64,000 bases of DNA from JAFGBI01 sp964480725 (GTDB lineage Bacteria > Myxococcota_A > Polyangia > Polyangiales > Polyangiaceae): contig CAYZQO010000019.1 in NCBI GenBank assembly GCA_964480725.1, positions 1 through 64,000 of the forward strand, given 5' to 3'. The notes beneath the pieces were generated by a model, which had not been told where the DNA came from, did no database searches, and was given only the letters and a program-made list of their open reading frames with translations. The stretch's first letter is position 1; the number at the start of each line of letters is the position of its first letter. Below, piece after piece: positions 24,792-34,118 of this stretch. The position numbers were made by a program, and so were the translations under genes.

Positions 24792-27748
24792 GCCGCGTCG
24801 CGCACCTCCTCCTCCCGTTGCTGGTCGTCACCCTCGCGGTGGCGACGGTGACGCTCCCGGCCCGGGCCGGTGACCCGAGACTCGAGTGGTACACCATCGA
24901 GACACCGAAGTTTCGTGTCCACTTCCACGGTGGGCTCGAGCGGCACGCGCAGCGGGTCGCGACGCTCGCCGAGGCGATCACGGAGGATCTGGAGCGTGAG
25001 ACGGGGTGGCACCCGCGGCACGTCACCCACGTGATGATCACGGACGACACCGACAGCGCGAACGGCTCCGCGTCGCTCCGCCCGCATGCGCTCGTGCGCA
25101 TGTACGTGACCGCCCCGGAGGACATGGGCGCGCTCGGAGACTACGACGAGTGGTTGAGCTTGCTGTTCACCCACGAGCACACGCACATCCTCCACGTCGA
25201 CAACGCGACCGGGCTACCGGCGCTGGTCAACGCGCTGCTCGGTCGCACCTACACGCCCAACCAGGTCCAACCCAAATGGATCATCGAGGGTTGGGCGGTC
25301 TACCTCGAGAGCAAGTACGGCTCCGGCGGACGATTGCGCTCGTCGCTTTACGAGATGTACCTGCGTGCCGATGTGCTCGCCGGTCGGATCGCGGGGATCG
25401 ACCAGGTGAGCAACGACCCCAGGCGCTGGCCGGGCGGAACGCTCTGGTACCTCTACGGCGGCAATTTCGTCGAGTGGCTCTCGGAGACCTACGGGGAGGA
25501 CACGATGGCCACCGTGTCCGACCACTACGGTCGCCGCCTGCTCGCCTGGGGGATCAATCGATCGGTACGGCACGCGACCGGCCGGACCTACCCAGAGCTC
25601 TGGGCGGGGTGGAGAAACCAGCTGGAGCGAGAGACGGCGGCGACCGTCGCGGCGGTGCGCGCGCGCGGGTTGCGCGAGGGGACCCGCCTCACGCATCTGG
25701 GACGTCACGTCGCGCACCCCCGCTGGGTGCCACCGGCCACCCGCCGGAGCGACGCCGAGGAGCTCATCTTCCACGCCGACGACGGTGACCACCCCGCCGG
25801 CCTGTACCGAGCCACGCTCGACGCCCGTGATCGAATCGACGGCGAACCCGTGCTCGTCACTCGCAGCACCGGCGATTCGGTCGGGTTCGATCCCGACGGC
25901 AACCTCTACTACTCCACCCTGGCGCCGTCCGCGCGCCACTACGGGTTCGTCGATCTGATGCGGCTCGGGCGCGGCGCGCGCGCGCCGCGGGGCATCGAGG
26001 GCGCCGTCGAGCGTCTGACGGTGGGGCGACGAGCGCGGGAGCCGGACGTCAGCCGTGACGGGCGGCGGATCGTTTACACGACCAACAGCGCCGGCACCAC
26101 GACGCTGCGCATCGCGGACCTCGACGCCACGGGGGCGATCGCGAACGAGCGCGCGCTGGTGCCGAGCGCGCGCTATGAGCAGGCGTTCACCCCTCGCTTC
26201 TCACCAGACGGACGCCACGTGGTCTACGCCACCTGGACCGCGGGCGGCTACCGAGACATCCGCGTCGTCGAGGTGGCGACCGGGCGCTTCTTCGAGCTGT
26301 TCCACGATCGGGCGGTGGAGCAGCAGCCGACGTTCAGCCCCGACGGGCGCACCATCTACTTCGTCTCCGATCGCACCGGGATCCCCAACGTCTACGCCTT
26401 CGACCTCGACACCCGACGGCTCGCGCAGGTGACGAACGTCCTCACCGGGGCCTACATGCCCGAGCTGTCGAGCGACGGCGCGACGCTGTATTACGTCGGC
26501 TACACTTGGCGCGGCTTCGATCTCTTCTCGCTCCCCCTCGATCCGACGCGCTTCCTCCCGGCGGCCCCCTTCGTCGATCGTCGCCCGAGCCCACGCCCGC
26601 GCCCCGCCACGACGCGCTGGCCCGTGCGCCCGTACCGGCCGCGGGAAACCCTGCGACCGCGCGCGTACACGGTGGACGTCGGGCCCGGCACCTTCGGGGA
26701 CGCCGTGCTCCTGACGACCACCGGCAGCGACGCCGCCAACCTCCACGCCGCCACCGCAGCACTCACCATCGACAACGAGGAGGGCCTCTCCAACGCCGCG
26801 CTCGACTACGCCTTCGCGGGGCTTCCGGTCACGCTCCGGGCGCGCCTGTCGCGCCGCGCGGCACCCCGCCAGGACTACAGCTTCGGCGGCGAGCAGCGCC
26901 GCTTCGTCGAGGTGTCGACCGGGATCTCGACGGGGATCTCCTACTCGATGCCGCGCGCCTTCGACAGCCAGGAGATCGCGCTCACCTACAGCGCACAGTT
27001 CCTGGACGCCGAGCTCCCCGTGGGGGACGACGGGGATCCCTACGCGCCCGTCGGCCAGGATCCCGATCGGGGGTTCATGGCCCTCGTCCACGCCGGTTAC
27101 TCGTACAGCAACGTCACCCGCGAGCTTTACTCGATCAGCGCCGAGCGCGGCTTCGCGGCCTCGCTGGGGGCCGACTTTGCCGGCGACGCGACGGGCAGCG
27201 AGAGCTCGCTCACCGTGATCAACGGGCGGCTGCGCGGCTACCTGCCGCTGCCCTGGGGCCGCCACCAGGTGCTCGCGCTCGCCCTCTCGGGCGGGGCGTC
27301 TGCCGGCGACTACGCGCGACGGGGGCTGTTCTACACCGGGGGGTTCGTCGAGGTCCCCTACCTCGACGCGCTGCGCGACGGGCTGTCCGCCGGCGCGTTC
27401 GTCCTGCGCGGGTACGCCCGGTCGCAGTACGTCGGCGCGCGCTTCCTGCTCGCGAACGCGGAGTATCGCGTACCGCTGGTCTACCTCGAGCGAGGCATCG
27501 AGACGCTGCCGGCGTTCGTTCGGAGCATCTCCGCCGTGGCCTTCGCCGACTACGGGGGAGCTTTCTCCGCCCTCGACCCCGAGCATCCGCTCGACGACCT
27601 CCAGCTCGGTCTCGGCGCCGAGTTGTGGCTAGACCTGACGTTCGGCTACGTGGCGAACGCCAATGTACGTCTCGGCTACGCGCGGGGCACCGACAGCTCG
27701 GCCGTCGAGGGCGGCCAGCAGTACCTGGTGATCTCGTCGGGTTTCTGA
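24788..27748 (+). CDS. Zinc peptidase-like / TolB propeller / outer-membrane barrel fusion
   Basis: 986 residues with a signal sequence ending about residue 27. The first domain (about 35-290) carries HEHTH (129-133), matching HExxH, and a downstream EGWA (Glu168), both typical of gluzincin metallopeptidases. A TolB-like beta-propeller follows (about 300-590), with SPDGRHVVYAT and SPDGRTIYFVSDRTG blades. The C-terminal 300 residues have alternating strands, a BamA/Omp85-like layout (LRGYARSQYVGARFLLANAEYRVPLV) and end in SGF with terminal Phe. The sequence indicates an outer-membrane barrel presenting a propeller and peptidase in the periplasm or on the surface. The GTG start overlaps the PilZ stop by 4 bp. 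Confidence 0.75.
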   Translation: MSRVAHLLLPLLVVTLAVATVTLPARAGDPRLEWYTIETPKFRVHFHGGLERHAQRVATLAEAITEDLERETGWHPRHVTHVMITDDTDSANGSASLRPHALVRMYVTAPEDMGALGDYDEWLSLLFTHEHTHILHVDNATGLPALVNALLGRTYTPNQVQPKWIIEGWAVYLESKYGSGGRLRSSLYEMYLRADVLAGRIAGIDQVSNDPRRWPGGTLWYLYGGNFVEWLSETYGEDTMATVSDHYGRRLLAWGINRSVRHATGRTYPELWAGWRNQLERETAATVAAVRARGLREGTRLTHLGRHVAHPRWVPPATRRSDAEELIFHADDGDHPAGLYRATLDARDRIDGEPVLVTRSTGDSVGFDPDGNLYYSTLAPSARHYGFVDLMRLGRGARAPRGIEGAVERLTVGRRAREPDVSRDGRRIVYTTNSAGTTTLRIADLDATGAIANERALVPSARYEQAFTPRFSPDGRHVVYATWTAGGYRDIRVVEVATGRFFELFHDRAVEQQPTFSPDGRTIYFVSDRTGIPNVYAFDLDTRRLAQVTNVLTGAYMPELSSDGATLYYVGYTWRGFDLFSLPLDPTRFLPAAPFVDRRPSPRPRPATTRWPVRPYRPRETLRPRAYTVDVGPGTFGDAVLLTTTGSDAANLHAATAALTIDNEEGLSNAALDYAFAGLPVTLRARLSRRAAPRQDYSFGGEQRRFVEVSTGISTGISYSMPRAFDSQEIALTYSAQFLDAELPVGDDGDPYAPVGQDPDRGFMALVHAGYSYSNVTRELYSISAERGFAASLGADFAGDATGSESSLTVINGRLRGYLPLPWGRHQVLALALSGGASAGDYARRGLFYTGGFVEVPYLDALRDGLSAGAFVLRGYARSQYVGARFLLANAEYRVPLVYLERGIETLPAFVRSISAVAFADYGGAFSALDPEHPLDDLQLGLGAELWLDLTFGYVANANVRLGYARGTDSSAVEGGQQYLVISSGF

Positions 27749-27826
27749 GGCGTCGCCGCGCGGGCGGGCCCCTGCCGCGACGGCGGTTTCTTGGCCGACG
27801 GGCTCGCTCTCGGCTAGGCAGCCCCG

Positions 27827-28363
27827 ATGGCGTCTGCCTGCCGATCGAACGGGGATCGAGCTCCCAAGCGCTTCGGCGCCTGGATCGGCGCGATCGCGCT
27901 CGGGCTAGCCTGGGCGCTCGGGGGCTGCTACGCGCCGCCTTCGGTTGCGCAGCGCGTCAGCGACGCCGCGCGAGACCTCAATACGTCGGCCCGCTTCGGC
28001 GACCTCGACGGGGCCGCCGCTCTGGCTGCGCCCGCGGTGCGCGCGGACTTTCTGGCCCGTCGTGCCCTCTGGGGCGGCGAGATCCGCATCCTCGACGTCG
28101 AACTCCTCGATCTGCGCGTGGACGAGGCGGACGCGCGCGCGTTCGTGGAGGTGAACGTCTCCTGGATGCGCACCAGTGAGAGCGCCCTGCGGGTCACCCG
28201 CATCGCCCAGGTCTGGCGTGAACGGGAGGGCAACTGGCTCCTGACGCAAGAGGAGCGCGTCGCGGGCGACGTCGGCATCTTCGGCGAACCCGTCGAGGTC
28301 GTCGTCGCCGAGCGGGAGCCGCGGCAGTTCGAAACCCGTCGCCTCACGCCGGTCATCGAGTAG
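27827..28363 (+). CDS. Predicted lipoprotein, NTF2-like
   Basis: 178 residues with a lipoprotein signal ending ALGGC. The mature part (about 40-160) has helix-strand order like SnoaL/NTF2 folds: DLNTSARFGDLDGAAALAAP, then WGGEIRILDVELLDLRVDE and VNVSWMR...VWREREGNWLL. No catalytic residues can be named. It follows the barrel fusion gene by 78 bases and ends at a strong hairpin. Confidence 0.65.
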   Translation: MASACRSNGDRAPKRFGAWIGAIALGLAWALGGCYAPPSVAQRVSDAARDLNTSARFGDLDGAAALAAPAVRADFLARRALWGGEIRILDVELLDLRVDEADARAFVEVNVSWMRTSESALRVTRIAQVWREREGNWLLTQEERVAGDVGIFGEPVEVVVAEREPRQFETRRLTPVIE

Positions 28364-28464
28364 GCCGCCAGGAGGAGGCGGGCTCGCCCCGCCCGTCCCC
28401 CCCCTCGGAACCTCGGCGCCAGCACGGCCCCAAACCGATCCGGCCCCGAGCCGGCGCCCTCCCC

Positions 28465-28490
28465 CGCGCCGGTTGACCCCAACCAGCGCG
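28465..28490. terminator. Bidirectional terminator hairpin
   Basis: A stem of 11 positions with one mismatch (28465-28475 with 28480-28490) and a 4-base loop lies 8 bases from the stop of the convergent TM2 gene and about 100 bases after the lipoprotein gene. Confidence 0.5.
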
Positions 28491-28497
28491 ACGGCAG

Positions 28498-28704
28498 TTA
28501 CTTCTGCAGCTCCTGGCCGTTCGCGTCCACCATCTTGTTGAGCGCGATCATGATGAAGTCGATGAGCGACCAGACCCCGAGGCCGCCGCAGGTGAGGAGC
28601 TTGACCACGCCGAGCACCGTGTAGCCGAGGTAGAAGCGATCCACCCCGAAGCTCCCGGCGAAGAACGACAGCAACAGGGCGACCATCCAGCTCTTTCTCT
28701 CCAT
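28498..28704 (-). CDS. TM2-domain membrane protein
   Basis: 68 residues made of two membrane helices with the TM2 signature: SWMVALLLSFFAGSFGVDRFYLG then GVVKLLTCGGLGVWSLIDFI. TM2 proteins are small inner-membrane proteins of unclear role. ATG 28704 follows GGAGG by about 8 bases, which decides the start against an upstream ATG at 28743. It is a single gene, convergent with the NTF2-like lipoprotein. Confidence 0.85.
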   Translation of the reverse strand: MERKSWMVALLLSFFAGSFGVDRFYLGYTVLGVVKLLTCGGLGVWSLIDFIMIALNKMVDANGQELQK

Positions 28705-28956
28705 CCGAAATCCTCCAGCTCGAGAAGAGGCCACGATAGCCAACGCCGCGAACGGCGCCTAGTCCTTCGCAGCAGTCCCCAGGCGGAATCGTCACGTTCA
28801 GGCGCAACGCCGCGGGCCGCCGACCGGCGCCGGGTCACCTCGAACGCCGCCGCGCCGCCGCCCGACCGCGGGTCTTCCTCGCCGCCATGGCCCGGCGGGC
28901 ACACCTCGGACGAGGCCCGCGCGGAGCGCGGGCGGCACACCGGACCAGCGGGGGCT

Positions 28957-29103
28957 TCAGCCCCGGCTCTTCTTCTTCGGCTGCTCGGCGCCGTGGCGCT
29001 CGGCCTTGACCGCCGTCACCCGGCGCTCTTCGCGCTGGGCCAGGTGCTCCTGGCTCTTCCGGCGCCGCATCTTCATCGAATTTCGTCGATCGAACCTGCC
29101 CAT
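28957..29103 (-). CDS. Small basic protein
   Basis: A 48-residue Arg/Lys-rich protein beginning MGRFDRRNSMKMRRRKSQ, with a charged helix (REERRVTAVKAERHG) and a basic tail. The clear GGGAGAGG site about 7 bases before ATG 29103 supports a real gene despite its size. High positive charge suggests RNA- or ribosome-binding. It resembles small basic ORFs seen in other myxobacteria, but I cannot name a family. Confidence 0.65.
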   Translation of the reverse strand: MGRFDRRNSMKMRRRKSQEHLAQREERRVTAVKAERHGAEQPKKKSRG

Positions 29104-29235
29104 GTTTTGGCCTCTCCCGCGGGGGGCGTTCGGATACTCGATCCTCCTGCCCCCGGTCAAGGCACCCCGCGCCTCGGCCGAACTCGGCCTGGCGAAGGCC
29201 GCCAAGGTTTTTGCGCTGTCTCGCTGTGCCGGGCG

Positions 29236-29487
29236 TCAGCCGCTCGACGCGTCCTCGAGCGGTTGCTCGCGATCCCGCACCTCCAGGCGATAGCGGCTGT
29301 TGACCGTCTCGATGTAGAAGACATCGCGATTGGCGAGCCGCATGACGCGCTTGACCGGTGTGGTGACGTACTCGTGCATCCCGTCGGAGAACTCGATGAC
29401 CACCACCGAGCCCTTGCGCGGCGCCCGCACGAGCCGTCCGCTGACAGCGCGCGAGCCACGCCCGAGCTTGCGAAGCACGACCTGCAC
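29236..29487 (-). CDS. Small hypothetical protein
   Basis: 83 residues predicted to be mainly beta strand: SGRLVRAPRKGSVVVIEFSD, then EYVTTPVKRVMRLANRDVFY and SRYRLEVRD. The regular hydrophobic alternation and balanced composition differ from shadow frames. Several basic residues suggest nucleic-acid binding, but this is inference. ATG 29487 is the only good start. Confidence 0.6.
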   Translation of the reverse strand: MQVVLRKLGRGSRAVSGRLVRAPRKGSVVVIEFSDGMHEYVTTPVKRVMRLANRDVFYIETVNSRYRLEVRDREQPLEDASSG

Positions 29488-29742
29488 GACACTAGGGTAG
29501 CAATCGAATCGCTGCCGATCCAGTCCCCTCCGGGGTAATCCCCGGCATCGCTCCGCCGCGCGGTCCGAGCGCGGGCGCTCGAGAGGACGGGGCTTCCGTG
29601 AGCCCGGCGTCGCGCGCGCTGGGCGCCCTTCCCAGGACGCAGGACCCCGGCGCGGGCCGCGCCGCTGGCACGGTACGTGTGAGCAGGCCCGGCTCCCGAG
29701 TGGAGAGCGGGGCTGGCCACCGGCGCGAGGCGCTTCCCAGGG

Positions 29743-30690
29743 CTAGAGCGAGCCGCGCAGCGCGATCTGAAACTGAGGCCCGCGGAGGCTCAGCTCCCCG
29801 AGATCGAGCGGGGCGAGGCGTGCCGGGGCCGACTGCCCCGACGCAGGGCTCATGGTGAGATCGATCGTCCCCGTCCAACCGTAGCCGCCGTCGGCGGTCA
29901 GCCAGAGGCGGAAGCTCGGGCGGTCGCCGCTCACCTTTCCGTACAGCTGGGCAGCGGCACCTGCCGTGAGGTCGAACGCGGGCGCCCAGGCCTTCTCGAC
30001 CAGCTCGGCGCCGGTCGAGCTCTCCTCGATGCTCGCCTTGACGCGGTCGGCGCCGACCGCCGGCCGTGTGAACGCGAACAGGCGCGGCCAAACGTGGAAG
30101 CGGACCTCGGGGGCGAGCGTGAGGCGCTGGGACGAGAGGTCCGTCTCGTCGAGGCGAGCGGCGGCTGATCGCCCGCCGATCTGGTAGTCGAACGCCGCCG
30201 CCAGCGAGAGTTGCCGCTGCGCGAGCAGGGTGCGACCCAGCGAGACGTCGAAGGTGGTGAGCGCGTCGGTGTCGGCGAAGGGATCGAACCCCGCGTCCTT
30301 CACGAAGCTGGTCCGGATCCCCACGCCGATCCAGGTGTGCGTCTGGTAGGAGCCCAGCTGGTCGAGCGGCGGACGCGCGGCAGGCGGCGCGGCCGGCTCG
30401 GGTGGCGCAGCGGCAGCGGGCGGCGCGAGCGTGACAGGCGCCGCGGCGGCGGGCGGCGCGAGCGTGACGGGCGGCGCGAGCGTGACGGGCGCCGCGGCGG
30501 GTTCCGTAGGGGCCGCCGCGGTCGGTGGGGGAGCGGCGACCTCCGCCGCCGTCGCCGCGCCGCTGTCGGGAGCGGGGGGCGCCGCGGCGGCGGGCGCCGC
30601 GGCCTCGGGCGCGGCGGGTTGAGCCGCCACCCAGCCCGAGCTCAGGAGCACCGTGCTGGCGACGAGCACAAGGGTCTTTCGCCGGTTCAT
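29743..30690 (-). CDS. Predicted outer-membrane beta-barrel protein
   Basis: 315 residues with a Sec signal (MNRRKTLVLVASTVLLSSGW, ending about 23). An Ala/Pro linker with repeated APVTLAPP units (about 25-105) leads to a 200-residue region of alternating strands (YQTHTWIGVGIRTSFV, LSLAAAFDYQIGGR, FRLWLTADGGYGWTG) that ends FQIALRGSL, like outer-membrane proteins. It is the last gene of a four-gene operon and overlaps the preceding propeller lipoprotein by 4 bp. A role as anchor or channel for the propeller proteins is inferred only. Confidence 0.7.
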   Translation of the reverse strand: MNRRKTLVLVASTVLLSSGWVAAQPAAPEAAAPAAAAPPAPDSGAATAAEVAAPPPTAAAPTEPAAAPVTLAPPVTLAPPAAAAPVTLAPPAAAAPPEPAAPPAARPPLDQLGSYQTHTWIGVGIRTSFVKDAGFDPFADTDALTTFDVSLGRTLLAQRQLSLAAAFDYQIGGRSAAARLDETDLSSQRLTLAPEVRFHVWPRLFAFTRPAVGADRVKASIEESSTGAELVEKAWAPAFDLTAGAAAQLYGKVSGDRPSFRLWLTADGGYGWTGTIDLTMSPASGQSAPARLAPLDLGELSLRGPQFQIALRGSL

Positions 30691-32432
30691 CGGATGCCTC
30701 CCAGGAGAATGCCGCCATAGAAGCGGGTGTCGGCCGTGTCGGGATCGCGCGCGTCGAGCACCGTCGCGCCGATGGCGGAGCCGTTCACGAGGTGAAGCGC
30801 GATCGCCGCGCGGGTCGGCACGCCCTCGTCGTCCTTCACGGGTTGCGCGAGGTCGTAGACCGCGGAGACGGGAGCCTCGAGCGTCAACGTGGTGGGGTGC
30901 AGATCGGAGAACCGGACGCTGCCGATCGACGGGCTGGACGGCGCCACCACCCAGGCGCGTTGGCCGTCGGGCGAGGGGGTGATGAGGACGCTCGCGGTGC
31001 CCGGGGTGAGCATCGGCGCGCTCTGCCGCTGGTCGAGGTCGAGGACGTAGAATTCGTTCGCGCTCGCCCCGCGCAAGAGCTTCAGGTGGCCGTAGGTCAG
31101 CTCCGGGGGCGCGCTGGCGTCCCGGGTGATCGGAATGACCTCGCTGACAGCGATCCCGATCGAGTGGGTCTCGAGGCTCCGGTAGGAGCGGGTGCCGGTC
31201 GTCCCGAGCTCCCAGAAGGCCACGTTCCGCACGGAGCTCCCCGTCAGCAGCGCGACATCGCTGTTCACGGGCCGCTCATCGAGGTCGTCGGTCACCCGGG
31301 TCATCTGCGTGTACGACGCGCCGAGCGGCACGGTGTCGGTGTAATTGGCCTCGGGGTCGATCAGCGCGACCTGCGAGCTACTGGGCAGGAGGGCCGCGAG
31401 CCGGAGCGCGGGAGCAGCGTTCACCTCGGTCCAGAAGAAGTCGATGTCGGACGGGACCGAGCCCACCTCGGCGAGGTTGACCTTGACCAGGAAATCGACC
31501 CCCCGAGTTTCGAGGCCGTCCGTGTCGTCCGTTGCGTCCGCGGCCGAGGGCTCGAAGGAGAGGAGCGGCACCGTCGACTGGTTCGCCAGGCGGATCGCGA
31601 TGATCGGGTAGCGCGGCCCGTCGTCCGCGTCGAGCTCCGGATGCTGGTTGTCGTGCACCACGACCTCGACCGGCGCGGCGACCGTTTGGCCCGCGAGGGG
31701 CTCCGATAGCTTCACGGTGATCTCCGTGTCGAGCTCCTCTGGATCGAGCACCGACTCCGGATCGATGAGGGCCACCTCCTGCTCGGTCTGCACGACCATG
31801 AGGCGCCGCTCGATCCCGTCGGGGAACGGCAGGCGCTCGGTGAAGGTCAGCGCCTGCGGCGCCGAGCCGAAGCTCCGGACGGTCTTGGCCGCGATGGTCG
31901 CCTCGCCATCACCGCGCGGCAGCTTCACGAGCAATAGCTCGTTGGGGTTCTGCACCAGGCCGCCACCCACCGTGACCACCGCGTACTCACCCTCGGGATC
32001 GAGGTAGAGCTTGGGGTTCGGAGGATCGTCGAGGTCGTAGCGCGCGAGCACCTTGGGTTCGTGGAAACCGTCGTCGTCGCTCCAGCCACCCCCGTCGAAG
32101 ACCGTGAGGCTCGGCCGCTCGTCGTCCGCGTGGAGCCGTGGCTGATCGCCCTCGCAGAGCACGTAGAGGCGCTCGCGCCGGGCGTCCGTCTGCCAGTGCA
32201 CGATCCCCTTGCCGATCGGGACCGCCCGCGTCGTTAGGCGCCGCCCCCCCGGCGAGGTGACCAGGAGCAGCCGCTGGAGCGCGTCGTCGCGGATCGCGAC
32301 CGATCCGGAGAGCCCGAGCGCCACGGACTCGACCCGGTCCACCGGCGTCAAGTTCTGGTCCCAGGCGTCCGGGCGATCGCCGCAGCCGAGCGTGAGCGCG
32401 CCCGCACAGAGGAGAGCTGTCCCATGTCTCAT
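30687..32432 (-). CDS. Lipoprotein with predicted beta-propeller
   Basis: 581 residues; ATG 32432 is chosen because GAGG lies 6 bases upstream and the lipoprotein signal (ALTLGC lipobox) starts directly. The mature protein repeats short strand blocks typical of WD40/YVTN propellers: LALGLSGSVAIRDDALQRLLLV-like segments, DPEGEYAVVTVGGG, LIDPESV, SPDGQRAWVVAPSS. It is related in style but not closely in sequence to the next two genes. No catalytic site is visible; protein binding at the envelope is likely. Third gene of the operon. Confidence 0.65.
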   Translation of the reverse strand: MRHGTALLCAGALTLGCGDRPDAWDQNLTPVDRVESVALGLSGSVAIRDDALQRLLLVTSPGGRRLTTRAVPIGKGIVHWQTDARRERLYVLCEGDQPRLHADDERPSLTVFDGGGWSDDDGFHEPKVLARYDLDDPPNPKLYLDPEGEYAVVTVGGGLVQNPNELLLVKLPRGDGEATIAAKTVRSFGSAPQALTFTERLPFPDGIERRLMVVQTEQEVALIDPESVLDPEELDTEITVKLSEPLAGQTVAAPVEVVVHDNQHPELDADDGPRYPIIAIRLANQSTVPLLSFEPSAADATDDTDGLETRGVDFLVKVNLAEVGSVPSDIDFFWTEVNAAPALRLAALLPSSSQVALIDPEANYTDTVPLGASYTQMTRVTDDLDERPVNSDVALLTGSSVRNVAFWELGTTGTRSYRSLETHSIGIAVSEVIPITRDASAPPELTYGHLKLLRGASANEFYVLDLDQRQSAPMLTPGTASVLITPSPDGQRAWVVAPSSPSIGSVRFSDLHPTTLTLEAPVSAVYDLAQPVKDDEGVPTRAAIALHLVNGSAIGATVLDARDPDTADTRFYGGILLGGIR

Positions 32433-32446
32433 GATTCGCCTCGACA

Positions 32447-34114
32447 CTAGTTCCCGCTGGGGTAGGTGACCTTGGCCGCGAGCTCGAACCCGGTCAGCGT
32501 GCGCGCCGTCGGCGTCGCGGCCGTCCCGCTGGTGAGGTCGGCGGGGACCTCGATGAAGGTGATGCGCCCCTCGGCGTGCTCCTGGGCGACGTACGCCTTG
32601 CCGAGCTCGGGAATGATGCCCGCGGCGAGCGGCGGGCTCGCGAGCGAGAGGAAATCCTCCTGCAGACTCGGGAGCGCGACCACGTGCACGCCGTAGACGC
32701 GCCGGGCGTCGTCGCGAACAGTCACCAGCACGACGTCGGTCGGCGCCGGCGCCAGCGCGACCGCCATCGCGGGCGCGTCGGTCCCCACCATCTTGGGGAC
32801 GCGAGACGCCGCGGTCGGGATCACGCTGAAGGCGCCCGCCCTGACGCTGCCGGTGGGCGGATCGAGCAGCGCCACCGCGTGCGCCGCGTCGGGAGCGACG
32901 AGGACGCCGCGCACGGGGGCTCGGAGGTCCTCGACCCGGGAGGTGAGGAAGTCGTCGTCGTCGCGCAGGCTCAGGGTGGCGACGACCGAGCTCGGGGTGG
33001 CGTTGGTGTAGAGCACGCCGACCGACCCGTCGGGGGCCAGCGAGACGCTGCCCAGGGTCCCGGAGAGCGTGGCGGTGACGATAGCCCCGGGATCGGTGAT
33101 CGCCTCGGGGATTTCCAGCACCGCGACCTGCCCGGCGTCCCGCATCACGGCCACGGCGCGGGTGCCGTCGGCGTCGAGGTCGAGGTCGGTGACCGGACCC
33201 GCCAGCTCGACGTCGGTGATGGCGCCGCTCTCGAGATCGACGAAGCCGAGCACGGGGGACCCCTCGTGGCGCACGATGGCGAGGGCGCCATCGGGCGTGA
33301 TCACGACGTCGCGAGCCGCGGCGTCCGCGAGCCCGCCGGGGGCGACCTCGATCAGGTCGAGCACGCTCGGATCGTTCTCGTCACCGAGATCGATGGCGGT
33401 GATGCCGTGCTCGCTGACGACGATCACGCGCCGCTCGTCGGCGTCGAAGGTCACGCTGCTCGGCCGGTAGCCGGTGACGCGCCGCACCGACCTCGGCTCC
33501 CCGCTCTCCGGGCGCAGGAGCAGGAGCGTGAGGTCCTGGAAGCTGTCCATCGGATCGAGCACGGTGGCCCGCCGCCAGTCGCTCCACACGACCGCCCAGG
33601 CCCCGCTCGGGCTGATGGCGATGGCGTTGGCGTCGGCGTGCGTCGGGAAGCGGACCGGATCGGCGAGCGTGCCGTCGGTCAGCGTGAGCAGCGTCGCGTC
33701 CTCGCCGAGGACGTTGAGCACGAGCGCCTCGACCGCGTCCGGATCCTCGGTGGGCACGGGGGAGAGGTACCTCGGGCCGAAACCCGACTCGACGGTGGTG
33801 ACGCGCAGCGTCTCGGCGTCCACCAGCGCGACGCGGCCGCTGGTGGGGTTGGCCGACCAGAGGTACTTCCCGGTGACGACCGGCGCCTCGAAGCTCCCCT
33901 CGATCTCCTGCTCGGGCGGCAGGGTCCCGACGCCCCCGGTGCCGGTCGCGCTGGAGCCGCCCGAAACCGCGGCGCCGCCTCCGTAGCCGCCGGCGGTGGG
34001 GCTGAGCGGATCAGCGGCGCTGGCCTCGTCGTCGGACGACCCGCAACCAAGCCCGATCGCCGCCAGCGCGGCAGCGCCGAGCCAACTCGAGAGCCGCCAG
34101 GGTGCTCGAAGCAT
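32447..34114 (-). CDS. Lipoprotein with predicted beta-propeller (paralogue A)
   Basis: 555 residues, lipobox AIGLGC, then a Gly/Ser/Thr-rich linker (TGGYGGG, SATGTGGVG) and a YVTN-like propeller: GKYLWSANPTSGRVALVDAE, DVVITPDGALAIVRHEG, GPVTDLDLDADGTRAVAVMR. It is a clear paralogue of the next gene: both contain LPPEKE/LPPEQE-then-GxxxWxANPxSxRVALVDA and end in RTLTGFELxAxV. Only 4 bases separate it from that gene, so a recent tandem duplication followed by divergence is likely. Ligand unknown. Confidence 0.7.
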   Translation of the reverse strand: MLRAPWRLSSWLGAAALAAIGLGCGSSDDEASAADPLSPTAGGYGGGAAVSGGSSATGTGGVGTLPPEQEIEGSFEAPVVTGKYLWSANPTSGRVALVDAETLRVTTVESGFGPRYLSPVPTEDPDAVEALVLNVLGEDATLLTLTDGTLADPVRFPTHADANAIAISPSGAWAVVWSDWRRATVLDPMDSFQDLTLLLLRPESGEPRSVRRVTGYRPSSVTFDADERRVIVVSEHGITAIDLGDENDPSVLDLIEVAPGGLADAAARDVVITPDGALAIVRHEGSPVLGFVDLESGAITDVELAGPVTDLDLDADGTRAVAVMRDAGQVAVLEIPEAITDPGAIVTATLSGTLGSVSLAPDGSVGVLYTNATPSSVVATLSLRDDDDFLTSRVEDLRAPVRGVLVAPDAAHAVALLDPPTGSVRAGAFSVIPTAASRVPKMVGTDAPAMAVALAPAPTDVVLVTVRDDARRVYGVHVVALPSLQEDFLSLASPPLAAGIIPELGKAYVAQEHAEGRITFIEVPADLTSGTAATPTARTLTGFELAAKVTYPSGN

Positions 34115-34118
34115 GACG

